NCBI RefSeq assembly: GCF_036231355.1
Contig: NZ_CP109496.1
Location: forward strand, 5,704,001 to 5,768,000
From: Streptomyces sp. NBC_01431
GTDB taxonomy: Bacteria; Actinomycetota; Actinomycetes; Streptomycetales; Streptomycetaceae
Length of the DNA: 64,000 bases
Direction: 5' to 3'
Positions within the stretch are counted from its first letter, which is position 1; every line of letters begins with the position of its first letter. The notes beneath the pieces are model-generated. The model was not told the origin of the DNA. It did not search any database and saw only the letters and a list, made by a program, of their open reading frames with translations. Positions 15,918 to 26,158 of the stretch are shown piece after piece. Made by a program: the position numbers and the translations under genes.

Positions 15918-16775
15918 TCAGCCGCGCTGGATGCCGGTGGTGTCCTGGAGGACGCCGCGGCGGCCGTCCTGCGTCTGGGCGATCAGAGCGGGGCCGCGCT
16001 GGTCGACGGCCAGGTACCAGGTGCCGGGGGCGAGTTCGGCGATCGGGGTGGGTGAGCCGTCCTCCGCGTAGAGCGGACGGGCGACGGGGACCGCGAACCA
16101 GAACGGCGCGAAGTCACCGGCCGGGGCGGCGGCTGCGGCGGGCTGCGCCTGGCTGTCCTTGTTGGGGTCCGCGGCCTGCGCCTGCGCGCCGAACGGCTGC
16201 GCCTGCGCCTGCGGCTGGCCGCCGAGGCTCGGGTCGCCCGGCTGGGCGCCGTAGGGCTGCTGGGCGGCGCCGGGGTAGCCGTAGCCACCGGCCGGCTGGG
16301 CCGCGCCCGGGTAGCCGTAGGGCTGCGGGGCGGCCGGGCTCGGGGCGCCCATCAGCGGCGCCTTCAGCGCGCCGACCAGCGGCGAGGCGACGGCGCCCGC
16401 GGCCAGGGCCAGCGTGGCGATGAGGCCGAGGATCATGCCGGCTCCGGAGCCGCGGACGTCGATGATCGTCCAGAACGCGGTCCACGCGGCGAAGACCGTG
16501 AACGCGACGCCGAACTGCGTGACGTCGAGGCCCGCGACCTTCTTCGGCTGCGGCAGCGAGCGCCCCACGACGACCAGCACCGCGCCGATGATGCCCGCCA
16601 GGAACATGCTCATCAGGAGCGAGAGCGAGTCCCAGGCGTTCGGAGCGTCGACGTTCGGGCAGAACTGGCCGGAGCAGCTCGGAGCGGACGTGAGATTCAG
16701 GAACGAGGCGATGAACAGCACCACCGCTGCACCGATCACCACGCCGTCGCCTCGTGTGAGGGAGCGGATGTTCAC
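15918..16775 (-). CDS. Pro/Gln/Ala-rich integral membrane protein (DUF5336-like)
   Basis: 285 residues from the GTG at 16775. The N-terminal half has four probable membrane helices (GVVIGAAVVLFIASFLNL; LLMSMFLAGIIGAVLVVV; FGVAFTVFAAWTAFWTII; MILGLIATLALAAGAVA), with two cysteines in an external loop (CSGQFCP). A low-complexity Pro/Gln/Ala/Tyr-Gly segment with PGAAQPxxGYGYPGAAQ repeats spans about 145-220. The last 60 residues form a small soluble domain (PFWFAVPVARPLYAEDG). The layout resembles actinobacterial DUF5336 proteins such as the mycobacterial 34-kDa antigen family. The function is unknown. An AU-rich hairpin presents its ribosome site. Confidence 0.8.
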   Translation of the reverse strand: MNIRSLTRGDGVVIGAAVVLFIASFLNLTSAPSCSGQFCPNVDAPNAWDSLSLLMSMFLAGIIGAVLVVVGRSLPQPKKVAGLDVTQFGVAFTVFAAWTAFWTIIDVRGSGAGMILGLIATLALAAGAVASPLVGALKAPLMGAPSPAAPQPYGYPGAAQPAGGYGYPGAAQQPYGAQPGDPSLGGQPQAQAQPFGAQAQAADPNKDSQAQPAAAAAPAGDFAPFWFAVPVARPLYAEDGSPTPIAELAPGTWYLAVDQRGPALIAQTQDGRRGVLQDTTGIQRG

Positions 16776-16776
16776 G

Positions 16777-16792
16777 TAAAAGTCCTCTTTTA
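16777..16792 (-). promoter_or_regulatory. Hairpin with the ribosome site in its loop
   Basis: On the coding strand TAAAAG-AGGA-CTTTTA is a perfect 6-bp inverted repeat whose four-base loop is the Shine-Dalgarno core AGGA. It ends one base before the GTG start. The AT-rich stem is striking in this genome. It could modulate translation of the downstream membrane protein (inference). Confidence 0.4.
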
Positions 16793-16919
16793 TGTCGTCT
16801 CGTCGGGGCGGTCATCGCTGCCGCCGGTGTACGTGCACACGGCGTGAAGCTCTAGGTGGTTCCCCCTGTGCGGAAGAATCTATCGCCTGTGCCCGCGAGC
16901 CGTACGGCGGGTCGGGAGC

Positions 16920-17891
16920 CTACCCGCCGAGAAACGACGTAATGCCGTCGGAGATGCCCTGGGCCGCCTTCTGGCGCCAGTCCGCACTCTTCAGAAGAGG
17001 CGCGTCCCGGGAATCCCGCATGTTCCCGCACTCGATGAACACCTTCGGGACGGTCGACAGGTTGAGCCCGCCGAGGTCGCTGCGGGTGTCCAGACCGGTG
17101 CCGTCGCCCACGTAGTTGGAGGCGTTCATGCCGGTGTCCTGGACGAACTTCCCCGCGATCCGCACACCGAGTTCACGCGACGGCCCCATGATCGGCGCGG
17201 TGTCGGCGGCACCGGCCTTCACCAGCGCGGGAAGGATCACGTGGAAACCGCGCTGGCCCTCGTCCGCGCCGTCCGCGTGCACCGATACGACGGCGTCGGC
17301 CTTCGCCTGATTTCCGATCCGGGCCCGCTCGTCCACGCACGGGCCGAATGTCCGCTCGCCATCGTGGGTGAATGTGACCTTGGCGCCCAGCTTTTCGAGG
17401 ATCGCCCGGATCCGGTGCGAGACATCGAGGGTGAACTCGGCCTCGGTGTAATCGTCGTTGGTGGAGGTTCCGGTGGTGTCGCATTCCTTCTTGTTCGTTC
17501 CGATGTCGACCTGCTGGTCGATCTCCTTCGTGTGCTGGAAATTATTCGGATTGTGACCTGGGTCGATGACGACGGTCTTTCCGGCGAGCGGCCCGGCACC
17601 GCTCTGGCCGCCCGGCTTGGCCGGCGCGGAGGTGGAGCCGGGGGCGGCCGGGGACGGTGTGGCCGTCACCGTCGCGCCGCCCGGCCCGGGGCGGGCGGGC
17701 CGATCGGTGCGGCTGGGCAGCGGCAGCACCCGCGGCGGCTTGTCGTCCTGTCCGCCGGGCCCGCTCATCGCCTGCCAGACGAGCCACCCCGCCAGCGCGG
17801 TCGGCGCCAGCGCGGCGAGAGCGACGAGGGCCCGCCCGCGCACGCGGCGCGACCGGCTGTCAGGGTTCTGTGACTCGCTGTCGTTCGGCAC
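16920..17891 (-). CDS. N-acetylmuramoyl-L-alanine amidase (Amidase_3)
   Basis: 323 residues from the GTG at 17891. One N-terminal membrane anchor or uncleaved signal (ALVALAALAPTALAGWLVW) is followed by a Pro/Thr/Ser/Gly-rich spacer (about 45-100). The zinc amidase domain follows, with H113 in DPGHN, E152 in the YTEAEFTLDV strand-helix, H205 in SVHADG and the catalytic glutamate in VFIECGNM. It should cut the amide between MurNAc and L-Ala in peptidoglycan outside the membrane. An insertion with two cysteines (KKECDTT, FGPCVDE) is typical of the actinobacterial group. Confidence 0.9.
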   Translation of the reverse strand: MPNDSESQNPDSRSRRVRGRALVALAALAPTALAGWLVWQAMSGPGGQDDKPPRVLPLPSRTDRPARPGPGGATVTATPSPAAPGSTSAPAKPGGQSGAGPLAGKTVVIDPGHNPNNFQHTKEIDQQVDIGTNKKECDTTGTSTNDDYTEAEFTLDVSHRIRAILEKLGAKVTFTHDGERTFGPCVDERARIGNQAKADAVVSVHADGADEGQRGFHVILPALVKAGAADTAPIMGPSRELGVRIAGKFVQDTGMNASNYVGDGTGLDTRSDLGGLNLSTVPKVFIECGNMRDSRDAPLLKSADWRQKAAQGISDGITSFLGG

Positions 17892-17947
17892 GCTGCGATG
17901 CTAGCGGCGCACCCGCCCCGGGCCCGTGCACCCGGCGCCGCGACGTG

Positions 17948-18595
17948 TCACAGCGCGGCGGCCGTGCGCCGCAGCACCCGCAGCGAGTCGGTCGCCGAGA
18001 CCTCGGTGAAGGCGCCGGACTCCAGCGCGCGCCGATAGACGCGGTAGGGGGCCTGGCCGGTGAACTCGTCGGCCGGGTCGGGAAAGACGTCGTGGATGGC
18101 AAGGGTGCCGCCCTCGGCGAGCTTGGGCGCCCAGCCCTCGTAGTCGGCACTCGCGTGCTCGTCGGTGTGGCCGCCGTCGATGAAGACGAAGCCGAGCTGC
18201 CCGCCCCACACCCGCGCGACCTGCGGGGAGCGGCCGACCACCGCGATCACGTGGTCCTCCAGACCGGCCGCGTGCAGGGTCCGCCGGAAGGTGGGCAGCG
18301 TGTCCATCGCCCCCACCTGCGGGTCCACGACCGTCGGGTCGTGGTACTCCCAGCCGGGCTGCTGCTCCTCGCTGCCGCGGTGGTGGTCGACGGTGACGGC
18401 GACCGTGCCGCTCTCGCGGGCGGCCTCGGCGAGCAGGATGGTGGAACGCCCGCAGTAGGTGCCGACCTCCAGGAGCGGCAGCCCGAGCGCCCCGGCCTCG
18501 ACGGCCGCCGCGTACAGCGCCAGGCCTTCCCGTACGGGCATGAAGCCCTTGGCCGCCTCGAAGGCGGCCAGGATCTGAGGCTGGACAGTGGCCAC
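17948..18595 (-). CDS. Class I SAM-dependent methyltransferase (Methyltransf_24)
   Basis: 215 residues. The GTG at 18595 has AAAGGAG 8 bases upstream, which is why the longer upstream frame is not used. The SAM motif is LLEVGTYCGRSTILLAEAA, and metal-dependent catechol-type features include VFIDGGHTDEHASADYEGW and LAIHDVF. This family methylates small hydroxylated molecules. The flanking genes give no pathway. An inverted repeat at 18740-18756, 145 bases upstream, may be an operator. Confidence 0.85.
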   Translation of the reverse strand: MATVQPQILAAFEAAKGFMPVREGLALYAAAVEAGALGLPLLEVGTYCGRSTILLAEAARESGTVAVTVDHHRGSEEQQPGWEYHDPTVVDPQVGAMDTLPTFRRTLHAAGLEDHVIAVVGRSPQVARVWGGQLGFVFIDGGHTDEHASADYEGWAPKLAEGGTLAIHDVFPDPADEFTGQAPYRVYRRALESGAFTEVSATDSLRVLRRTAAAL

Positions 18596-18739
18596 GGCCC
18601 GGCTCCTTTGGGTCGTAGGTGTGTGTGGCCGTCCATGGTGCCGTACGCCGCCGGGGCCGGTCCGGTCGGGCGGCCCGAAGGTCATACCCCGGCTGTCCGG
18701 TGCGGTTGGAGGCTGCATCCGTCAGGGGCGTGACCAGCG

Positions 18740-18756
18740 AGGTGAAAGGTTCACCT
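18740..18756. promoter_or_regulatory. Inverted repeat AGGTGAA-N3-TTCACCT
   Basis: Seven-base perfect arms are separated by AGG. It is the clearest element in the 760-base gap 18596-19355, upstream of the methyltransferase. The rest of the gap (about 18790-19260) is visibly less GC-rich than its surroundings and shows no gene I can defend on either strand. A minus-strand stretch around 19150-19300 (RITRLRWYYLCPDVLAEV) reads somewhat protein-like and could be gene debris. Confidence 0.4.
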
Positions 18757-19355
18757 GCACGACTGGCGCCCGGGTTGTGCAGACCTACCCTGCATCTTCG
18801 ACAGCCGAGCCCCATGGACGGCCGCCCCACACCTCATGAAGCCGCAGCCGTACGCAAGATCCAACTGCGCTGCGCAAGCCCAACGTCGTCCGACATGGAA
18901 TTGTCAGTGGTCCCGACAGCGGAATCGTTGGCGGTGAATCCGCGGGCGAGGGCCGTTACGCTCCCCGCCCGCAGATGTTCCCCGTTCGCCGAGCGGGACA
19001 AGACCTTCAGGGGGTCGTCGGCTCTGCGCCATCGTGGATCGGATCGCCTTTCGATGCGGCCTCATCCAGACCGGCACCGAGGCCTACCTGCTCCAGGCCA
19101 CGTGCGACGAACGTCAGAGCCGCTGACACTTTGCAGGACCTGGCTGTGGGTTCGGTAGGAAAAATCCAGCCTGGCGCCCACCTCAGCGAGGACATCCGGG
19201 CATAAGTAGTACCAGCGCAAACGCGTGATGCGTTCTTCTTCCCAGGGCACGGCACGTACGACAAAGTGGCCGCAGACAGTGCCTGGGAGCGGGTCGAGGC
19301 CCTCGTTCCGGGCGGAGCTGCGGCACAGCGGCGGGTGACGGGGGAGAGGAGTGGC

Positions 19356-20921
<1,566 letters not shown>

Positions 20922-21096
20922 TAACACACCTCGTGTCGGAACAACTGGCACTCCATGTAGGAAACTGCTGATGCATGGATGTCGGCCCACATCGACGCAA
21001 GGTAACTCTGGTCTACGCGAGATCAGATGCAGTACGAAGAGACCACCACCACGGGACAGGTGGCCGGCGGGGCGGCCGGGTTCCGGAAGCATGGCG

Positions 21097-21115
21097 ATCT
21101 GACCTTCCGTCAGAT
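21097..21115. promoter_or_regulatory. CTGAC-N5-GTCAG operator before acyl-CoA dehydrogenase
   Basis: ATCTGACCTTCCGTCAGAT has perfect 7-bp arms around CTTCC. It ends at the base immediately before the KstR-type box, so both regulators would contact adjoining DNA, probably on the same or opposite faces. Confidence 0.62.
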
Positions 21116-21129
21116 TGAAACGTGTTCTA
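21116..21129. promoter_or_regulatory. KstR-type operator before acyl-CoA dehydrogenase
   Basis: TGAAACGTGTTCTA matches TnnAACnnGTTnnA at all fixed positions, 42 bases before the acyl-CoA dehydrogenase ATG and abutting the palindrome at 21097. Confidence 0.72.
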
Positions 21130-21170
21130 CTCTTGCGCCGTTCCGGGTCCGGCGACGGGTGAGGGCGTAC

Positions 21171-23333
21171 ATGGGCATCGCGATCACGCAGGAACAGCGG
21201 GAGCTCGCCGAGGCGGTGCGGGGGTGGCTGGCGCGGGCCGTGCCGGTCGAGGAGGTGCGCAAGCTGCTCGACGCGCCCGGGGCGGCCGGGGCGCGACCGG
21301 GGTACTGGGACGGGCTCGCCGAGCAGGGGCTGCTCGGGATCCACCTCGGCGCGGAGTTCGGCGGGGGCGCGCTGCCCGAACTCGCCGTCGTCCTGGAGGA
21401 GGCCGGGCGCGCGGCGCTGCCCGGCCCCTACCTCTCGGGTGTGCTCGCCGCCGAGCTGCTGCGCCGCGCCGGTCGGCACCGCGACCTCGTGGCGGACCTC
21501 GCTGCGGGGCGGCGGACCGGGGCCGTGGCCCTGGGCGCCGGGACGCTCAGCGCCGTCGAGTGCGAGGGCGGCTGGCTGCTCGACGGCACCGCGCCGCCCG
21601 TACTGACCGCGGGCCAGGCGGAGTTGGTGATCCTGGCGGCCGAGGCCCACCACCGCACGCTGTGGCTCGCGGTGGACGCCGAGGCCCTGCGCATCCGCCC
21701 CCACCACAGCGCCGACCCCACCCGCCCCACCGCTGAGGTGCGCGCCGAGCGCCTCGTGGTCCCCGGCGCCCGGGTCCTGGACGTCGACTCCGCGCTCGTC
21801 CATGACCTCGCCGCCCTGCTGTTCGCCGCCGAGTCCTGCGGCACCGCGGCCCGCGCCCTTGAGACGGCCGCCGAGTATGCCAAGGTCAGGGAGCAGTTCG
21901 GGCGTCCCATCGGCCAGTTCCAGGGGATCAAGCACCTGTGCGCGGACATGCTCGTACGCCTGGAGCAGGCCCGCGCGCTGGTGTGGGACGCGGCGCGGGC
22001 CATGGACGAGCCCGCGGAGGTGCGCGGCCTCGTCGCGTCGCTCGCCGCGGCGACGGCGCTGGACGCCGCGTACAGCTGCGCCAAGGACTCCATCCAGGTC
22101 CTCGGTGGCATCGGCTTCACCTGGGAGCACGACGCCCACCTGTACCTGCGCAGGGCCCTGGTCGCGCGCCAGCTCCTGGGGGCCGGGGACGTCCACCGGC
22201 TGCGGGCCGTGCGGCTGGCCCGCGGCGGCGCGCGCCGGGAACTGCGCATGGAGCTGCCGCCCGAGGCCGAGAGCTTCCGCGGGCCGGCCCGCGCCGCCAT
22301 CGAGAACGTACGGGGCCTGGACCCGGGCGCGGTGCGCCGCGCCCTCGCGCCCACCGGATACGCCGCCCCGCACCTGCCCGCCCCGTACGGACTCGGCGCG
22401 GGCCCGGTCCAACAGCTGGTCATCCAAGAGGAGTTGAGGAGGGCCGGGGTCAAGGTGAGCGACCTCGGGATCGCGACCTGGGTGGTGCCCTCGCTCCTCG
22501 CGTACGGGACCGCCAAGCAGCAGGACCGCTTCCTCGGCCCCACCCTGCGCGGCGAACTGCTCTGGTGCCAGCTGTTCTCCGAACCCGGCGCCGGCTCCGA
22601 CCTCGCCTCCCTGCGCACCCGGGCCGAACGCACCGAGGACGGCCGCTGGCGGGTCAGCGGTCAGAAGGTGTGGACGAGCGCGGCGCAGTGGGCCGACTAC
22701 GGCATCCTGCTGGCCCGCACGGATCCAACGGCCCCCAAACACAAGGGGCTCACCTACTTCCTGATCGACATGAAGCGGACGGACGGGATCGACATCCGCC
22801 CGCTGAAGGAGATCACCGGAGACTCCCTGTTCAACGAGGTCTACTTCGACGGGGCGCTGCTGCCTGCCGACGCCGTGGTCGGGGAGGTGAACGGCGGCTG
22901 GCGGGTCGCCCGCAACACACTGGGCAACGAACGCGTCCACATGGCCGACCAGGTGGCCTTCGACACCGGTCTCGAAGCGCTGATCGCCCGCGCCGGGGAC
23001 CTCGACGGGGCCTGCCGGGCCCGGATCGGGGCGCTCGCGGCCGAGGCGCACGCGCTGGCCTGCATCGCGCTGCGCACCACGATGCGACAGGTGTCCGGTC
23101 TGGAGCCCGGTGCGGGGGCCAGCGTCCGCAAGCTCGTCCAGACCCCGCACCAGCAGCGGACCGCCGAACTCGTCCTGGAACTCCTCGGCCCCCAGGGCGC
23201 GGTCGCCGAAGGCCCCGGCGAGCGTGCCGTACACGGCTTCCTCATGTCGCGCTGCCTGACCATCGCGGGCGGCACCACCCAGGTCCAGCTCAATGTCGTC
23301 GCCGAGCGCATCCTCGGCCTGCCCCGAGACTGA
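21171..23333 (+). CDS. Fused double-domain acyl-CoA dehydrogenase (FadE34-like)
   Basis: 720 residues, twice the usual length; the ATG at 21171 follows GAGGG. The first acyl-CoA dehydrogenase unit (about 1-355) ends in IQVLGGIGFTWEHDAHLYLRRA. The second (about 370-720) has WCQLFSEPGAGSDLASL, VSGQKVWTSAAQWADYGILLARTD and the C-terminal GGTTQVQLNVVAERILGLPRD. Steroid-side-chain dehydrogenases of actinobacteria work as alpha2beta2 pairs or as fused proteins like mycobacterial FadE34, which is encoded beside kstR. This protein likely introduces an alpha,beta double bond into a bulky acyl-CoA. It is coexpressed with the following thiolase (14 bases between stop and start). KstR and CTGAC-N5-GTCAG boxes precede it. 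Confidence 0.9.
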   Translation: MGIAITQEQRELAEAVRGWLARAVPVEEVRKLLDAPGAAGARPGYWDGLAEQGLLGIHLGAEFGGGALPELAVVLEEAGRAALPGPYLSGVLAAELLRRAGRHRDLVADLAAGRRTGAVALGAGTLSAVECEGGWLLDGTAPPVLTAGQAELVILAAEAHHRTLWLAVDAEALRIRPHHSADPTRPTAEVRAERLVVPGARVLDVDSALVHDLAALLFAAESCGTAARALETAAEYAKVREQFGRPIGQFQGIKHLCADMLVRLEQARALVWDAARAMDEPAEVRGLVASLAAATALDAAYSCAKDSIQVLGGIGFTWEHDAHLYLRRALVARQLLGAGDVHRLRAVRLARGGARRELRMELPPEAESFRGPARAAIENVRGLDPGAVRRALAPTGYAAPHLPAPYGLGAGPVQQLVIQEELRRAGVKVSDLGIATWVVPSLLAYGTAKQQDRFLGPTLRGELLWCQLFSEPGAGSDLASLRTRAERTEDGRWRVSGQKVWTSAAQWADYGILLARTDPTAPKHKGLTYFLIDMKRTDGIDIRPLKEITGDSLFNEVYFDGALLPADAVVGEVNGGWRVARNTLGNERVHMADQVAFDTGLEALIARAGDLDGACRARIGALAAEAHALACIALRTTMRQVSGLEPGAGASVRKLVQTPHQQRTAELVLELLGPQGAVAEGPGERAVHGFLMSRCLTIAGGTTQVQLNVVAERILGLPRD

Positions 23334-23347
23334 AGGGTCCCCCTGTC

Positions 23348-24547
23348 GTGAAGAGCTACATCGTCGGCGTAGGCATGACCAGGTTCGAGAAGCCGGAGTC
23401 CCGTGACTGGCAGTACTGGGACATGGCGAAGGAGGCGGGGAGCGCGGCGCTCGCGGACGCGGGAGTCACCTACGACCTGGTCGAACAGGTGCCGGTGGGC
23501 TACTGCTTCCAGGCGTCGACGGCAGGTCAACGGGCCGTCTACGAACTGGGGTTGACCGGGGTGCCGGTCTACAACGTCAACAACAACTGCGCGACGGGCG
23601 CGAGCGCGCTGATGCTGGCCCGGCAGTTCGTGGAGGGCGGCGTCAGCGACTGCGTGCTCGCGCTGGGCTTCGAGAAGATGAAGCGGGGGGCGCTGGGCGG
23701 CGGCTCGGACGCCGGCTCGGACGGCGGCACCTTCGCGACCTCGCCGGTGGCCCGCCACTACGGGATCATGGCGGCGCGCCACGGCTTCGAGATGTCCCCG
23801 CCCACCGCGCAGATCTTCGGCAACGCGGCCCGCGAGCACATGGAGCGGTACGGGACGACCGCGGCGCAGCTCGCCGCGGTGGGCGCCAAGAACCACCGGC
23901 ACTCGGCGAACAACCCCAACGCCCAGTTCCAGGACGCCTATTCGGTCGAAGAGGTCCTCGCCGCGAAGACCATCCACCGCCCGCTCACCAAACTCCAGTG
24001 CTCGCCGACGTCGGACGGCGCGGCGGCCGCTGTCGTCGTCTCGGAGCGGTTCGCCGACCAACACGGCCTGCGCGACAGGGCAGTTGAGATAGTCGGGCAG
24101 TCGATGACGACGGACACGCAGGAGTCGTTCGCCTCGGGAAGCTGTATCGACGCGGTGGGCCAGCCGATGTCGCGGGAAGCGGCCCGGCAGGCGTACGAGC
24201 GCTCGGGGCTCGGCATCGAGGACGTCGACGTGATCGAGCTGCACGACTGCTTCTCGATCAACGAGCTGTTCACCTACGAGGCGCTGGGGATGTGCGGGGC
24301 GGGGGAGTCGGGGAAGCTGATCGAGTCCGGGGCGACGACGTACGGCGGCCGTTGGGTGGTGAACCCGTCGGGGGGCCTGATCTCCAAGGGGCATCCGCTG
24401 GGGGCGACGGGGCTTGCGCAGGCGGCTGAGCTGGTGTGGCAGCTGCGGGGCGAGGCGGGACCGCGCCAGGTCCCGGCCGCGCGGGTGGGGCTCGCCCACA
24501 ACATCGGCCTCGGAGGCGCGGCGGTGGTGACGCTGCTGCGCCGGTAA
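23348..24547 (+). CDS. Thiolase-like lipid-transfer protein (SCP2-thiolase, Ltp type)
   Basis: 399 residues from the GTG at 23348. The thiolase fold is clear: the nucleophile C81 lies in NVNNNCATGAS, with DVIELHDCFSINE and the C-terminal GGLISKGHPLGATG and LAHNIGLGGAA motifs. The HDCF in place of the NEAF of ordinary thiolases marks the Ltp group, which performs retro-aldol or thiolytic steps on branched and steroid side chains in actinobacteria. It follows the fused acyl-CoA dehydrogenase in the same unit. The exact reaction is not assignable from sequence. Confidence 0.9.
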   Translation: MKSYIVGVGMTRFEKPESRDWQYWDMAKEAGSAALADAGVTYDLVEQVPVGYCFQASTAGQRAVYELGLTGVPVYNVNNNCATGASALMLARQFVEGGVSDCVLALGFEKMKRGALGGGSDAGSDGGTFATSPVARHYGIMAARHGFEMSPPTAQIFGNAAREHMERYGTTAAQLAAVGAKNHRHSANNPNAQFQDAYSVEEVLAAKTIHRPLTKLQCSPTSDGAAAAVVVSERFADQHGLRDRAVEIVGQSMTTDTQESFASGSCIDAVGQPMSREAARQAYERSGLGIEDVDVIELHDCFSINELFTYEALGMCGAGESGKLIESGATTYGGRWVVNPSGGLISKGHPLGATGLAQAAELVWQLRGEAGPRQVPAARVGLAHNIGLGGAAVVTLLRR

Positions 24548-24631
24548 CCTCGCCCGCCCTTGGCAGCATTGGGTACGGGGGTCTTTCGGCCCGTCCGGCG
24601 TTCGAGGACGAGCGCGGTAGGGGCGGGGCGA

Positions 24632-24699
24632 GGAAAGGGGCTGTAACGGGCACGATGAGCATGGATGGGCGGGGTGGGGAAAGGGGCTGTAACGGGCAC
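24632..24699 (+). repeat. Two 22-bp direct repeats before MFS gene
   Basis: A 22-bp sequence ending GGGGCTGTAACGGGCAC occurs at 24632-24653 and 24678-24699, 46 bases start to start. It is in the leader of the MFS gene, ending 15 bases before its ATG, and the second copy may influence translation start. It may be an operator or a duplicated leader. Confidence 0.5.
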
Positions 24700-24714
24700 C
24701 CACCCCGTGCGACC

Positions 24715-26154
24715 ATGACCCGCATGGCTCACGCGTCCGCAGACACCCACATATCCGCCCCACCCCGAACCCCCCGCACGTGGCCGGTCGTGCTGGCCGC
24801 CTGCGCGGGCCAGTTCCTCGTCGTACTGGACGTGTCCGTCGTCAACGTGGCCCTCCCCTCCATGCGTGCCGGCCTCGGCATGAGCGCCGGCGGACTGCAA
24901 TGGGTGGTCAACGCGTACGCCATTGCCTTCGCAGGGTTCATGCTGCTCGGCGGTCGCGCCGGCGACCTGTACGGACGCAAGCGGATGTTCCTCGTCGGGC
25001 TCGCCCTGTTCACCGCGGCCAGCCTCGGCGGCGGACTCGCCCAGGAAGGCTGGCAACTGCTCCTGGCCCGCGCCGCGCAGGGACTCGGCGCCGCCGTGCT
25101 CGCACCGGCCACCCTCACCATCCTGACCGCCGCCGTCCCCGAGGGCGCCGCCCGCACCCGGGCCATCGGCACCTGGGCGGCGGTCGGAGCGGGCGGCGGC
25201 GCGGCCGGCGGACTCGTCGGCGGGCTGCTCACCGACGCCCTGTCGTGGCGGTGGGTGCTGCTCATCAACGTGCCCGTCGGAGCGCTCGTGCTGCTCGGCG
25301 CCGCGCTGTGGATCACCGAGTCCCGAGCCGGCCGGCGCCACCGCCTCGACCTGCCCGGCGCCGTCCTCGTCACGGCCGGGCTCGCGCTCCTCTCGTACGG
25401 CATCGTCCAGACCGAACGGGCGGGCTGGGCCGCGCCCGCGACGCTGGTCCCGCTGGTCGGCGGGCTCGTGCTGCTGCTCGCGTTCCTCCTGGTCGAGGCG
25501 CGTACGAACGCGCCGCTCATGCCGCTGCGCCTGTTCCGGCTGCGTGCGGTCTCGGCCGCGAACGCGGTGATGTTCGTGTGCGGTTCGGCGATGTTCTGCA
25601 CCTGGTTCTTCATGACGCTGTACGCCCAGAACGTTCTCGGCTACAGCCCGCTGACCGCCGGACTCGCCCTCATCCCGAGCTCCCTCAGCGTCGTCCTCGG
25701 CTCGAAGCTGGCGCCGCGCCTGATGCCGAGGACGGGGGCGCGGAACCTGACCGTGCTCGGCATGCTGGTCACCGCGGCGGGGTTCGGCTGGCAGTCCACG
25801 ATGCGGGCGGACGACCCGTACTGGCTGTCCGTCCTGGTGCCCGGCATCCTGATGATGACCGGTGCCGGGATCGCCACAACTCCCCTCGCGGCACTGGCCA
25901 CTTCGGGAGCCGCACCGGGTGAGGCCGGGCTCGTGTCGGGCCTGATCAACACGTCCCGGACGATGGGCGGGGCGCTGGGGCTCGCCGTGCTGTCGACGGT
26001 GGCGGCGTCCCGGACGGGGGCGGTCCAGAGCGCCGAGTCCCTCACGGCGGGCTACGCGCTCGCCTTCCGCGTCGGCGGATTCGTGCTCCTGGGCAGCGTG
26101 GTGCTCGCGCTGCTGTGGCTGCCCAGGGCGGCGAGCCCCGCCCGCCGCGGCTGA
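24715..26154 (+). CDS. MFS drug exporter, DHA2 (14-helix) family
   Basis: 479 residues from the ATG at 24715; an ATG at 24724 is an equal alternative and neither has a good ribosome site. Motif A is GRAGDLYGRKRMF, the DHA2 motif LDVSVVNVALPSM follows helix 1, and motif C-like glycine repeats (GAGGGAAGGLVGG) lie in helix 5. About 14 hydrophobic segments are seen. It should export small hydrophobic compounds in exchange for protons. It ends 4 bases from the convergent response regulator. The substrate is unknown. Confidence 0.9.
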   Translation: MTRMAHASADTHISAPPRTPRTWPVVLAACAGQFLVVLDVSVVNVALPSMRAGLGMSAGGLQWVVNAYAIAFAGFMLLGGRAGDLYGRKRMFLVGLALFTAASLGGGLAQEGWQLLLARAAQGLGAAVLAPATLTILTAAVPEGAARTRAIGTWAAVGAGGGAAGGLVGGLLTDALSWRWVLLINVPVGALVLLGAALWITESRAGRRHRLDLPGAVLVTAGLALLSYGIVQTERAGWAAPATLVPLVGGLVLLLAFLLVEARTNAPLMPLRLFRLRAVSAANAVMFVCGSAMFCTWFFMTLYAQNVLGYSPLTAGLALIPSSLSVVLGSKLAPRLMPRTGARNLTVLGMLVTAAGFGWQSTMRADDPYWLSVLVPGILMMTGAGIATTPLAALATSGAAPGEAGLVSGLINTSRTMGGALGLAVLSTVAASRTGAVQSAESLTAGYALAFRVGGFVLLGSVVLALLWLPRAASPARRG

Positions 26155-26158
26155 GGTA

